A DNA stretch of 14,344 bases from Flammula alnicola. Taxonomy: Eukaryota; Basidiomycota; Agaricomycetes; Agaricales; Strophariaceae. The position numbers and the translations under genes were made by a program. The first letter of the stretch is position 1, and the number at the start of each line of letters is the position of its first letter. Positions 1-9,999 of the stretch are shown here, piece after piece. The stretch covers positions 1-14,344 of the forward strand of contig JADNRV010000755.1 of assembly GCA_015499995.1 (NCBI GenBank), read 5' to 3'. The notes under the pieces were generated by a model. That model was not told the DNA's origin. It made no database searches and worked only from the letters and a program-made list of their open reading frames with translations.

Positions 1-3000
1 AAAAACAAAAGAGTATCAGGAAAACATTAGGCAGGAACATAGCAGTAACAGAGATCAATGCAGTGCAACAAGAAGATCAATATGCAGTGCAACAATACGA
101 ACAAAACCCGCGTCTCCGCTGGGCATTGGTGCGTGAATGGCCGTTCGATACAGCCGCGGTGATAAACCAGGCGGAAAACGGCCGTCTTGATTCGCATGTC
201 GAGGTTGATCATCCCCTACATGTAAGTGCTTCACACCTTACAGCGACCGAGCAGCTAAGCACAATGAACAGACCATCATTTCCCATCTCACTCGATGGGA
301 ACGAGGCCTTCAACGATCACAGCCAGGAAGGCCTTCGCCTTGCGGGTCTGCTGCGCTATCAAGCCGCGTCAAAAGGCCCTCTCGCCAGCCTCTCCTCGAT
401 GCCCGTTCTCAATGCCAGCACTGCAACCCATGAAACGCTAGTCGCTCTAATCTCCGCCTACAAAGTGGTAGATATCTTCGCACGTCTGGAGAAGGGTAAT
501 ACGGTGCCGGAGCTCCTTCGTCCTAAAACTCTGACCCGGGACTTGATCCCCAAGGAAAAGGTGAGCAGCATAGGTACTTGCCTCCCAAAACTCTTAATTG
601 ACCGAGCACATGTCCAGTACTTTGAGAGGCTGGCAAACTGCCCATCCATTCTAAAGAAATGTCGCCAGCTCCTCAATGACGTGATCCTCGATGAACCTGC
701 ACCAGAAATGGGCTTACACAACATCCATCTGCACCACCTAAGGCGCCTGGCCCGGGTAGAGACGTTGAACAAAATAGGACCTATCATCGACAATTTCCGG
801 GTAGCAGCATTGCATCTATCATATATGTTGCATATGCCAGCTCAAACCTCCAACGACATTTTACCGGATCTGCCCAACAATCTAAACGATCTACTACGCT
901 TCGAAACTCCGTGCGTCGACTTGGTTTACAATTTAAATATAATATCTGACCTTTTCATCCAGCGCCGATCCATCCCATACACAGGAAAGCCCGAAGCCCA
1001 CCCATCATTTATCGATTGTACCTCTTACTCCAAAGGAACAAGAGGGTGCGACCGCCCTGCTCGGGCAATCGACGGCGCCCAGCTCCGTATACCGCTTCAA
1101 GCTGCGCTAAATATTTCTCCCTTGTACTTGCTGTTGCCGTTCGCACTGCGTAAGAAGCACTGGGGCCGAGAAAATCTGGCAAAGCTATCCGAGGCCCTTG
1201 GAAATCAACGCCCTCTCGCTCTGCGTCTGCTCGAGGACGACATTTGGCGCACGCTTTACGGAATTGCACAGGGGAGGCCAATTATGCAATCTTTGGCCCA
1301 GCTTATGCAAATGCCATCGTGGAGAGTTATGGAGTTACTTCCTATGACAGATCCTGCATTCCTGTTCTTCACCGGTGAGTATACCCTGACCAGTTATTGG
1401 AAACCCCATTTGAATCATTTGTTTTTTTCCACCCCAGCGGAGCCAACTCGCCAGATAGCATGGGCCCCCTCTGCAGCGGCTCCTTCTGGATCCTCTGTTT
1501 CTCCCCATCGGCCGCCTTCACCTGGAAGCGCCTCAGCAACCAATGCGGCTGCTAAACAGATACAACCGGCCCCTCCCCTTCCATCTCATGGAGCCTCAAC
1601 TCCGCCCCATGCTCCTGACGACCAGATGCCTCCACCCCACCCCACTTCTGCTGATCCAGTGGCCTCCGAATTTCCCGGCAATATCACACCGTCACCCCCT
1701 CGTCAGCCATCTCTAGCCTCCATTCCCGGCAATCCGACGCCACCCCCACCCCCCTATCGGCAGCTTTCTGCGGTGGTCCTTCCTCAGCGACCCGACACTC
1801 CTATTGTGGATCAGTCTGAAAGCACGATGAATGATCCGGACTCCAGCGAGCTCTCCGACATGGATACTGATGGAGACGGCCCCGGAGCCCCGCGACAAGA
1901 TGCCGACATCGCAATGGACGATATTCCAGTGGGCAACAATGACGTCGCAATGAACGATATTCCGCCCACCCTGCAGACGAGGATAACAGTTGGGACGCGT
2001 TCCTCAACCCGGATCAAGGACAAGGAGCACCTTGCATCGGCGACCAGTCCAACCACAGGCCCGATGCCATCTAATCTTTCCCAGTCGAAGAAGCGTCCGG
2101 CCCCGTCCAACCAGTCCAAGACAAACAAACGTCGCAGAACAACCCAGATGCCAGACACAGTCGAGAGCGACGAGGAAGAAGAGGATTTTCTGCCGGTCAT
2201 AAAACCCAATACCTCCGAAAAGACATGGTATTGGCAATCGATTAATGCAGATGTATTTGTACGTTTTTTTTCCCCTCGTGTATTCTATACAATACTGACG
2301 TCGTGCTAGGCTGATCCAGACCCCGTGAACCTTGATACAAGCACAATGCCACAGGTGAGTGAAAGCTTTATGGCATTGCTTACATCCCTTCATCGTTTGA
2401 CCTTCAGGAATACGAGTCGGAGAAAAGCTTCACTGCTTATGGCCCAAGGGCGAGGCATTCGATTTCAAGCCAACCGTCCAAGTATTGATACTTTCTACCT
2501 ACCAATCTCATGGCATGCTGATTCATCTTCAGGACGAATCGACTCTCCAGACCCTCCTTGCTATAGCGAATGCTGTGCAGGGAGAGTACAGGGATTCGAA
2601 GCCTCTGCACGTCGCAGACAAGGACCAGTCCGCGCTCTCCATCATGACAGAGGTCGAGTTTGCCCGGATGAGCGATTCGAGGGTGCAGGAGATCCTGCGC
2701 ACAAAACACATCGTTATCACGGACACCACCGACGGCAAAGCATCGTTTAAGGAGGCGCTTAGGGATATTGCTCCATTGGACAGCGTGGTCGATATTCAAG
2801 GTAAGTCGATCCCAGGGTATTGAGATTGTTTATTAACACCGTCCTATACAGACCAGTCCCTTCCTATCGGCAGTATGCTGACGTGCGTGTCAAGAAGGGG
2901 ACCGTCCGGCAGCTATACGAGTGTTCGCAGCAACCCCGCAGTAAAGTGCTGAACGCCTTGAATTTCCCGCTGCCCCTCGCGGGGCTCGAACGGACGACAT

Positions 3001-3848
3001 TCGCTTCCGAGATACATGCTCTGCATGCGACGCTGAACGGAGTCAGGTGGAAGCCGGGTATGCCCACTCATGCAGCCGATTTTCGATGGGGGCTGGCGGC
3101 CACGAAGGGTGCCTTCCACGGACTACACGATGACAGTGACGGCCTCGGCACATTTGTCATTCCCATGTTTGGGGCCAAATGGTGGATCTTGGCTCGTGTT
3201 AAACCCGGTTTCGAAGGGACAGTCGACTTTGCCAGCATCGCCACCTTCTTGGAAGGAAAGTTTGACTTGGAAAAGGTTCCCGAGGGATGGTCGCTGGAGG
3301 CTGTTGTCCTCACTCCCGGCACAAAACTGTAGGTCTCACGTTCTCCTCCCGGCATGTGAAGCCTAACGCCCCGTTTGACGCGCTAGCATCATGCGACCGA
3401 ATACACCTCACGCTGTCTTCACCCTCGAGCATAGTGTTTGTGAGGGTGGTCATTTTTATGCCACTTCGACAATTAGGGATACATTGTATGGTCTGATTCA
3501 CTGTTTCGTGGCAGAGAGGTACATCAGCAATACCTCCCATGGCCCGTCAAGATTTCTCCTCCGCCAAATGCTCGCCTTTTATCACACGGCTCTTGTCAAG
3601 GGTGAAGTGGAACGCGATGGTGAGTCCATCGGTCAATCTATGCGCCCGCCAATTTTTTTGTAACCCTTGCCAACCTGCTCTCAGAGCGAGCGTGGGCACA
3701 CGTACCCAATCTGGAGACCATGGATGGCTTCAAGGAGCTTTTGACCGTTTGTTACCTTGGGGTACTCATGAACGTGCTTGACTTCGAGACCTATAGCTAT
3801 CCGGGACAGGACCCGGGTTCAGCTTTGACGCCGAAGCAAGAACAATGA
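1..3848 (+). CDS. JmjC-domain-like protein (5' end open at window edge)
   Basis: Probable Fe(II)/2-oxoglutarate dioxygenase of the JmjC type, likely nuclear. Exons: up to 1374, 1438-2258, 2310-2354 (or 2358), 2408-2481, 2533-2800, 2857-3328, 3387-3619, 3685-3848; introns are 49-63 nt with GT...AG. The frame is open to base 1 without an ATG; the first in-frame ATG is at 264 (A at -3), and the upstream stretch also looks coding, so the start is unresolved. Counting from 264, about 370 residues of unrecognised, helix-like sequence are followed by a Pro-rich disordered stretch (about 384-488), an acidic patch, and a Lys/Arg cluster near 588-605 that could be an NLS. The JmjC-like core has HDD (His865, Asp867) followed by a TFVIP strand and KWWILARV, then a distal His near 940 in MRPNTPHAVFTLE with GGHFYATS after it. 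HxD to His spacing of about 75 fits JmjC. Residue counts assume donor 2359. Substrate unknown. Confidence 0.72.
53..95 (+). repeat. Short tandem repeat at the left edge
   Basis: GATCAA(TA)TGCAGTGCAACAA occurs twice, at 53-71 and 75-95, the second copy with two extra bases. In the open frame of the JmjC-like gene this gives a Gln-rich stretch with AVQQ twice. Low-complexity start of the reading frame, or leader sequence if the real start is downstream. Confidence 0.6.
1905..1963 (+). repeat. Two-copy 23-nt coding repeat in the acidic linker
   Basis: Bases 1905-1927 and 1941-1963 are near-identical (two differences) and 36 nt apart, so they keep the frame. They encode DIAMDDIP and DVAMNDIP. 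This is an internal duplication in the disordered linker of the JmjC-like protein. Confidence 0.8.
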
Positions 3849-4561
3849 CATATACTCCACGACTACAACGCCATGTCCCTCTTGAATCGCTTAGCTTGCA
3901 TGCGTGCGCGAGGCCTCGCACTGGATCTCTTGGAGTGGGTCGCCTGCAATTACGAGTTAAGGCTGTCGGGGGAAATCTTTGAGAACACGCATACAGTATT
4001 CGCGACTGGCATGAACCGATTGTGCATCAGTTTGATGCTATACAAGCAATTGGCGGAAAGGCAAAGCATCGAAGGCGCTCCGAATTGTACTTTGGAGGCT
4101 ATCGGAAGGCAACTCCAGGGCATTTTTCCTGACGACCACTACTTGCAGGTCGGCATAGATCATGCAATCGTGGAGGTTTTTACGAGCGACGAGTACGACA
4201 GTTCAGACGAGTCGATGTCTCTCGACGTTGACCTTGACGAAGTCTTCTCGATCCACAAGATGGATCCACCCCGGAAACATTGCGGTGAAGGCTACATCTT
4301 AGTCAAAATGTTCCCGTTACTGACTCGACGTACACTAGGCGTCGACCTCAAAGAAGTGGGCATATCGGAACGGGATCGACTTTACATGGCGCACATGAAA
4401 ATTGACTACGCAAGTATGACCGTCAAACGGGAGCCCGCAGGTAGGCCCGTTGCTTTTCACATCGATCGTAGCATTAATTATTCCGACCAGACAAACATGA
4501 CATCCGGACTTCAGACGGCGGAGAGGAGGATGAGGAGGCGGTGGCGGACGAGGACGAATAG
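3849..4561 (+). pseudogene. Same-frame continuation of the JmjC-like gene after an in-frame TGA
   Basis: The codons on both sides of the TGA at 3846-3848 lie in one reading frame, and the sequence after it still looks coding: an internal ATG at 3873, a helical segment with GLALDLLEWVACNYELRL, and an acidic stretch DEYDSSDESMSLDVDLDEV. An intron at 4441-4514 (GTAGGC...TTCAG, CATGAC branch-like site) joins phase 1 to a short last exon at 4515-4561 that encodes an acidic tail, GGEEDEEAVADEDE, ending in TAG. Exons 3849-4440 and 4515-4561 give 212 codons plus stop. I infer that this is the true C-terminus of the upstream gene, cut off by a nonsense codon. It could instead be a separate small gene starting at 3873, or the TGA could be removed by an unusual intron (a weak GTTCAG donor at 3817 with an acceptor at 3894 would keep frame). 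No known domain recognised. Confidence 0.55.
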
Positions 4562-4759
4562 AGGCCAGCGGCCGCCCACACTTTTGTATTTCAAGCGAGC
4601 CCAAGATGATTTTTTTGACACTATTTTAATCCCTTAGCCAGCACTTTTCTAGTAGTGCTGACTAAGGGATTGATCATCTTTCGACGGAGTCGTGAATATT
4701 AAGACAAAATACGCCGCCCTCGACATCATCATACTATGAACGCCAGTAAGATACTAATA
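4562..4759. other. Convergent intergenic region
   Basis: About 200 bp between the stop of the JmjC-like gene (4561, plus) and the stop of the minus-strand gene (4760). It should hold the 3' ends of both transcripts. The only clear structure is the inverted repeat at 4628-4671. The remainder is AT-rich and I see no further gene. Confidence 0.6.
4628..4671. repeat. 17-bp inverted repeat with 10-nt loop
   Basis: The left arm 4628-4644 and right arm 4655-4671 are reverse complements with one mismatch, separated by TTTTCTAGTA. It sits between two convergent stop codons. It could be a transposon footprint or short MITE remnant, or a 3'-end hairpin shared by both transcripts. No flanking target-site duplication is obvious. 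Confidence 0.75.
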
Positions 4760-6560
4760 TCAAACAGAAATAAGCCTATCGGATATAGCGCGCGTGAACT
4801 TGCAGAGCGTATGTTCCGCCATGATATAGTCCACACCGACAGTAGCATGCTCTGACTCGTCTATGCAGCTGGCGATCTCAATATCAGCCCTGTGGAAACC
4901 GTCGACGCAGGACCGAACGCTTGGTTTCACCTTGGAGCCGCTCGGGTTTGTTCGTCGCGTGGGAATGAAACCCACAAATTCAAGAGCTTTTGTCGCCCCT
5001 TTGTTGAGAAGCTGCACCATGTGGCCCATTTCATCCTTGGTCGGAGGACAAACTGCCTTGGCGTAAACGTAGTCTGCGGTAAGGAGATAAGCGGCAAGGT
5101 TTCCCAGTTCGGGGAAGCGTGCCGGTCCGCAGGGAGGCTTGAAGAATCTGAAGCATTCCATAAAGGGAATCTGACCGTCGCTGGACAAACCGGGCCACTG
5201 GTATTGCTGCAATTGAGACCAGTATATGTCGGCCAAGTCGGTGGTCTTCTTGTGATTGTGCCGTCCATAAGCCGCGGGATCACAAAAGAATCTATCGTCT
5301 TGATCGCCCATCTCATTGCAAGCAGCGTGAAAATCCATCGCAGAGGTAAACAGCGTCCTTCCCGTTGTCGAAAACCCGGTGCCAAAGGTGATGGCTCTTC
5401 CTACTATAGCGCTGAATACGCCTTCCGTAGTCCGCAAGTGAGAAGGCCCGAAAGGGCCATCAGGATCGCGCATGTGATCCCTTGTAGGTGCATGCTCTCT
5501 GAACGGGATATAGTAGTCCGGTCTTGCACGCAACGCTTGGTAGAGTCGATCGTTAGGTATATGAATATCCTTGAAGACCACCAGGTAGCTGTCGGACACG
5601 AATTGCCTCAACAATGACAGACGCCGGTTCATGGCGCCCGTCAGTTGTGGAGGAGCCACGTCCACCGGTAACGCATTATTGGAGAGAATATCCGTTCGAT
5701 TCATCAACTGCCCATTGACGAATCGATCGACGACTGCAGCAATATCGCCAATGGTCTTCCTCTCGACAGACTGAGAATCGAAAATGGGATGGTCGGGACG
5801 GACGGGCCTTGTGGTAGCATCGAACGTAAGCGGTCCTAAATCCAAAAAGGAGCGCCTGCTGATCGTTTGATATATCTTCCACACTGCATCGAGCGTGAGG
5901 ATATCGTGCCGATATCTCGCAACAAAACGTGGACAAAGTAAGCCTGGTACTGGACGTGTTCGCTTGAAGGATATGCGAGCCAGTTTCCCAGCACCTCCAC
6001 GACCGTGTCGGCGACGAGTTTATCGTACTCTTCGAGCACGTCTGGAATGTTGTCCGTCCGCAAATCAATAACACATTGAGTATCAGGCAGGTCGAGGCCG
6101 CACGACTGCATGCTGAATGTCGCTCGAACGGCGCCGGACTCTAGCAAGTATACACATAGTCGATCAAAGTCGATAGCCAAGCTACGGATACGGCGTCGGT
6201 TCCGTTTAGGATGCCGTGAATATGTTTTAGGATGAAGACGTGGAGCCATAGCCAAGAAGTATAAGCTGTGAGCATGATGCAAGAACGTTGCTTTCTCAAC
6301 AGAAGCGAATTTGCACGCTCGCTCGATTGTAAAGCGCTCACACCGACCCAACTTGAGCGAAGCAGGGGAACCGACGAAACGTCCAGTGGACGAGAAGTTA
6401 TAGCGACGTGGTAAGCCTGGAGTGCGTTCATAGATTCGCTTAGCGGAATCTCGGAAGAATCGGTCAGAATTTCCATGGCCGCGCCGTGAGTTTCATTGTA
6501 TTCAGAATTGATTACGGTCGAAGTGACCGATTTGATATAGGTTGGAAGCTCTGTTCTCAT
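4760..6560 (-). pseudogene. About 600-aa agaricomycete-type protein of unknown function, frame-broken
   Basis: Function unknown. ATG at 6560 (T at -3, weak context), stop TGA at 4762-4760, apparently intronless. The coding signal moves through three frames: MRTELPTYIKSV onward; then a frame with CERFTIERACKFASVEKATF and LESGAVRATFSMQSCGL; then the long last frame (open from 5884) with HDILTLDAVWKIYQ, RRSFLDLGPLTF, VGRAITFGTGF and LGNLAAYLLTADYVYAKAV near the end. No good splice sites explain the two changes. Each behaves as the loss of one base, and each lies at a four-base homopolymer (plus-strand 6365-6368 GGGG and 5924-5927 AAAA). Allowing for both gives about 600 residues, the length I recall for an abundant, uncharacterised family in mushroom genomes. 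That family match is from memory. Either a decayed copy or an intact gene with assembly indels. Confidence 0.6.
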
Positions 6561-6599
6561 AAATATTACAAAGGGTATAACAACAAAGTATTATGATTT

Positions 6600-9128
6600 C
6601 TACCCACCAGCTCGGTGCGCAGGTGTCTCGCCGTCCACAGGAGCATATATGTCCGCCGTCTCATCGTCGTCGTCGACAATGATCATGGGACAATCCTTCG
6701 TGCCCTCGACCAAATCAATTCTCTTATGAGAGCGGGTGTTGCGAGATGACGAAGACGTAGCGGCATTGTGTCTTCCAAATGAAGCGACAAGCTTGTCGTA
6801 TCCACTGCCGGACCACGCAAGATATAGAACGTCTGTGAAAAATATCAAATGAATAAGCGGTACCCGTGAAACCAGCATGCGTTCTCACCCGAGTCGTCTT
6901 CCCTAGGTTCGCTATCGTCTGAGTCTATCAGAGGGGACTTCTTGTATTTCTTGTTAGGCGCGGATGGACCTTCCGACCAAAGTTAGCGAGTGCAATCTGC
7001 ATCAGGTAATTATAAGAGTCACCCGGCTGAGAGTTTGCCTTGTTTTTTCCTTTGTTCTGCTTTCTCGGGGTGAATTCAAGCTCGACGCTGCTGCCAGTTT
7101 GGTTGTTGGATAGAGGCAATCCCGTCCTCGAGGGACCTGTATAAGAGCGCGCGTGAGAGGAGAACAACAACATGCTTACATATAATGATACTTACCTGCA
7201 TTGCGAGCGATTTTCCGGGACGAGACGGGGAAGGTGGGTCGACTTCATCTTCACCGTCGTCCAGATCATCTTCTTCTATAGCAGGAACTGATCCAGAGCA
7301 TACGGCGAAAGGAATATGAGCAGAGTAGAATCTATAATATCTCCACCACTTTGCGTACTGGCTGTCAACGAGGGTCTGTTGGCTAACAAGGTCAGAATCA
7401 AGCAAAATGTTCTCCGTTTCGTTGGATGCGTTGGGAGAGCGCCAACCAGGACCCAGCCTCCAGGGGCCTACTCGCTGACGATGCCCATCCTCATTGGCAA
7501 AGGAAAAGGAGCCCAGGAAAGTGTTGCTGTCAACTCGAGCGCCAATGAGGGGATCCAGTTGGGCCAGGATACACAGCACAACAGTCAAGAACGACTTGGC
7601 AAGAAAAGCGACCAAAGACAAGCGTGGTATGATCACCCTTCCATCTTCCGCGAAAGTCGAAGGATTGCAAGAGAGCCGTTTTCGCCTACTCATTGGCTAA
7701 AGTAAGCTACACGTATGTACACGCAGAAGTAGACAATTACATACTCAGGTGTAATCATCTCAGGAGTAGCGTATAAAACATTCCCCAATCCCAACGCACC
7801 CAACGGCCTTTTCTGGAAATCTCCCGTCATTCCCTTGGGAGGGTACAAAATCAAGGTAACCCTGGTTGCCCAACTGAGTTCGTCGGCGGCGGCTGCCGCA
7901 GGCGCGATGGGAGGGGAGGAACCATGGCGGCGAAGACCCGAGAAACAGACAGAAGCGAAGGAATCCAGCGTGACAAACACACCCGGATAGAGCACGAAGA
8001 ATCGGCCGGGATCGAACCCCTCCGGGAGTGGAGACAGCGGCCATATGCGAATAATGACCAGGACTATCGTCGGAATCGATATGCTCTTCGCCGGCGCTGC
8101 CCATAGAATCTGGAGCGTTTCAACTGAATACCGGCAAGTTAGAACGAAGATCAATATAGGTATGAACGAGAGCAATAATACCGGACGTCGATGGTCGAGT
8201 AGGCGCAAGATTAAGCTGGGCGGCAGCGAACGCGCTGTTCCCATTGACACTGACACTAGGGATATTTAAGAGTTCGGCGTTGATATCGAGGTGCTCCATT
8301 ATCTCTTCCGGGCCAGTTCGAATTGCACGCATGGCCATCGCAGTTGTAACCTGCATTAAAAGCTATCAGGCATAAAACCAAGGGAATCGCGTGAAAATAC
8401 ACGCACCCTAACGAGCTCCGCCCTCATCTTCAGAGTCGCTTCGTCATTATCCTTAACTTTACCGTCAGCGCAGGGAGAGCAGAGAGACTTCTGAGACTGG
8501 AACGACATCCCAAAGGCGTAGCACCTTCCGCCCCTAACTTTGGTGGGATTGGTACGCTTCCAAGCGGTGCGCCGATACGGACGCCGTCGCCTGTGTAGCT
8601 GGGCTCAGCGCGCGACCTAAGTTCCCTGGGCCCGAGAACGGCATCGCGAGCAGCAACGGTGTCAGTGCGCAATGCATCCGAAAAGAGATCGCTGTGGGGA
8701 GACCGTAAATTATGACGTACTGGCGGCATTCAACGAATATACGCACCGTCCGTTAACCCATACCACAGCCACGTCCTTTTCGCCAGTCTGAGGTGAGGAG
8801 GCAAGCCTGGCGAAGATAATATCACCATCTTCGAGCTTAAGATTTCCTGTAGAGGGCTAGATAAACGAAAGTACAAAGGTCGTAGACAATAAAAGTATTC
8901 ACCTTTGGCAATAGCTTCCTCCTCGTTACCGTTGGGCACCCGAAGGACGTTTTCTTCCAATTTAAGGATTCTGGAAAGACCAGCGGGAGATCCGTCGAGG
9001 ACGAAATAGTATGCGCGGCCATGACCGCTGTGCTTGGGATGGTTGACCATAATGTAGATATCAGGCAGACAATCGAGGCGAGTGGAAGGGAAGATGACCT
9101 TCCTGTCGTTGGGTCCGATGCAATTCAT
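6600..9128 (-). CDS. Putative TET/JBP-like 2OG-Fe(II) dioxygenase (frame break in the core)
   Basis: Multi-exon gene with ATG at 9128 (A at -3). Exons: 9128-8903, 8846-8747, 8590-8407, 8350-8182, 8109-7741, 7696-7196, 7136-7023, 6969-6889, 6832-6600. The intron at 8746-8591 (156 nt) is the least certain. The N-terminal ~220 residues include YYFVLDGSPAGL, VAVVWVNGR, GGRCYAFGMSFQSQ and AAQLNLAP. The catalytic part has HID (His236, Asp238) in EEHIDSDDSPGHYSHM, then GRFFVLYPGVFVTLD, a distal His near 288 in FSGLRRHGSSPP, and an Arg 21 residues later in WATRVTLILYPP. HxD to His spacing of about 50 followed by Arg matches the TET/JBP order, which suggests oxidation of a modified base, an inference only. 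The frame shifts by one base near 8017-8026, between the HxD and the next strand. The 7195-7137 intron fits frame only with a +4 donor or an upstream indel. The C-terminal third is charged, Lys-rich and disordered. Confidence 0.55.
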
Positions 9129-9310
9129 GTTGCAACGTGAAGATTGAAGCAATGCGAGATGCGAGATGCGCGAATTCGAGAGGGAAGTCGGTGCAAGATC
9201 GAGCGGGATTCCTGAGGATCGAGCGCTTTTATAGTTGGATCTACATCCGCAATCTCGAAGCCTGAGCCAGGCTTCGAGAACGCGGATACGATCGGGGTCT
9301 ATCAATAAGT
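9129..9310. promoter_or_regulatory. 5' flank of the dioxygenase gene
   Basis: Upstream region of the ATG at 9128. The frame remains open upstream to 9305 but contains no ATG, so 9128 is the first Met. A 43-nt palindrome lies at 9245-9287 and small GCGAGAT repeats lie near 9154-9167. I see no convincing TATA box. The promoter assignment is by position only. Confidence 0.35.
9245..9287. repeat. 43-nt near-perfect palindrome
   Basis: The arms are 20 nt with 18 pairing: ATCCGC, two unpaired bases, then TCTCGAAGCCTG, a 3-nt AGC loop, and the mirror-image complement ending GCGGAT. It lies 117-159 bp upstream of the dioxygenase ATG. Possible transposon footprint or binding site. Confidence 0.85.
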
Positions 9311-9473
9311 TGAAACATAGGTTTGAGCGTCGTTACGGAGCTTGGAAAATACGTACTTTAACATGAGTTGGACTGTATCTGATGAGGTCGTAAAGTCACG
9401 ATATTGCAGCCAGCGCGAGGTTCTGCCTATGAAGCAGATAAGCCGTTATTTTTTAAAACTGCAACTGGACGTC

Positions 9474-9503
9474 AATATATGCGATTCGAATATATGCGAT
9501 TCG
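9474..9503. repeat. Perfect 15-bp tandem duplication
   Basis: AATATATGCGATTCG is present twice head to tail (9474-9488 and 9489-9503). The GATTCG word recurs elsewhere in the interval, for example near 9808 and inside the palindrome at 10517-10546. Confidence 0.9.
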
Positions 9504-9880
9504 ACGTAGACTCATCGCGATTTCGACTAGAGAAGAAATAGGAGTAGTTGGGGCCCTCCTTTCCACGCCTTAGAAACAAGACATTCGTTTCAATAATCCA
9601 CATATATGACCTCAAATTAATCACCGAAAGTGTAGCGATAACGAGACATATGGAGTTTATATACGCGATCGAAAAGTCGAAGTCTTGCGAAGGCCCCGAG
9701 AATTCGCTAGCTGAGACCCTATAAAGACGAGCGAAACAGCTCTGAGAAACTAAATCCCACCTCCACGTCGGCTGTTTCAAGTTTGAACGTAATTTATCCG
9801 TTCGTTATCGATTCGGTTACGAAGCGTATACTTGAACACGTTATGCATACGCGGACGGAGGAGCATCGGTGAATGTTTCT

Positions 9881-9888
9881 TCACGTGA
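9881..9888. promoter_or_regulatory. TCACGTGA octamer (E-box type)
   Basis: Perfect 8-bp palindrome with a CACGTG core, the class bound by fungal bHLH factors of the Cbf1/Pho4 type. It lies about 750 bp upstream of the dioxygenase ATG. It may be chance in 14 kb. Confidence 0.25.
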
Positions 9889-9908
9889 TGTTGACGTACG
9901 TACTATTT

Positions 9909-9999
9909 CGCTTAGAGATACCTCGCGGCAAAATTGAAATCACAAAAATCAGTAGTCGAATTGTTTCATCAACATACGCCGGTTAGAGATCCCTCGCCG
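9909..9999 (+). repeat. Diverged 20-nt direct repeat
   Basis: Bases 9909-9928 and 9980-9999 match at 17 of 20 positions (TTAGAGAT core followed by CCTCGC), 71 bp apart. Probably a relic of an older duplication. Confidence 0.5.

Noticed and set aside
63..65. GTG at 63 as the start of the first gene
   Set aside because: Nuclear fungal genes start at ATG; the frame is simply open to the window edge, so this is not evidence of a start.
3846..3848. TGA as selenocysteine codon
   Set aside because: No selenoprotein-like residue context, and selenocysteine use is not known in mushroom-forming fungi; nonsense mutation or readthrough is simpler.
4892..5617. 241-codon plus-strand open frame
   Set aside because: Antisense shadow of the minus-strand 600-aa gene, which has far better protein-like character and no internal stop over this stretch.
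8124..8256. A hydrophobic, membrane-protein-like reading entering via the acceptor at 8124
   Set aside because: The acceptor at 8110 fits the same phase and yields the HID-containing frame continuous with the upstream QLNLAP segment, so the hydrophobic reading is most likely an out-of-frame artefact.
9472..9780. 102-codon minus-strand open frame
   Set aside because: Low-complexity C-terminus derives from the 15-bp tandem repeat, with no splice partners or recognisable motifs.
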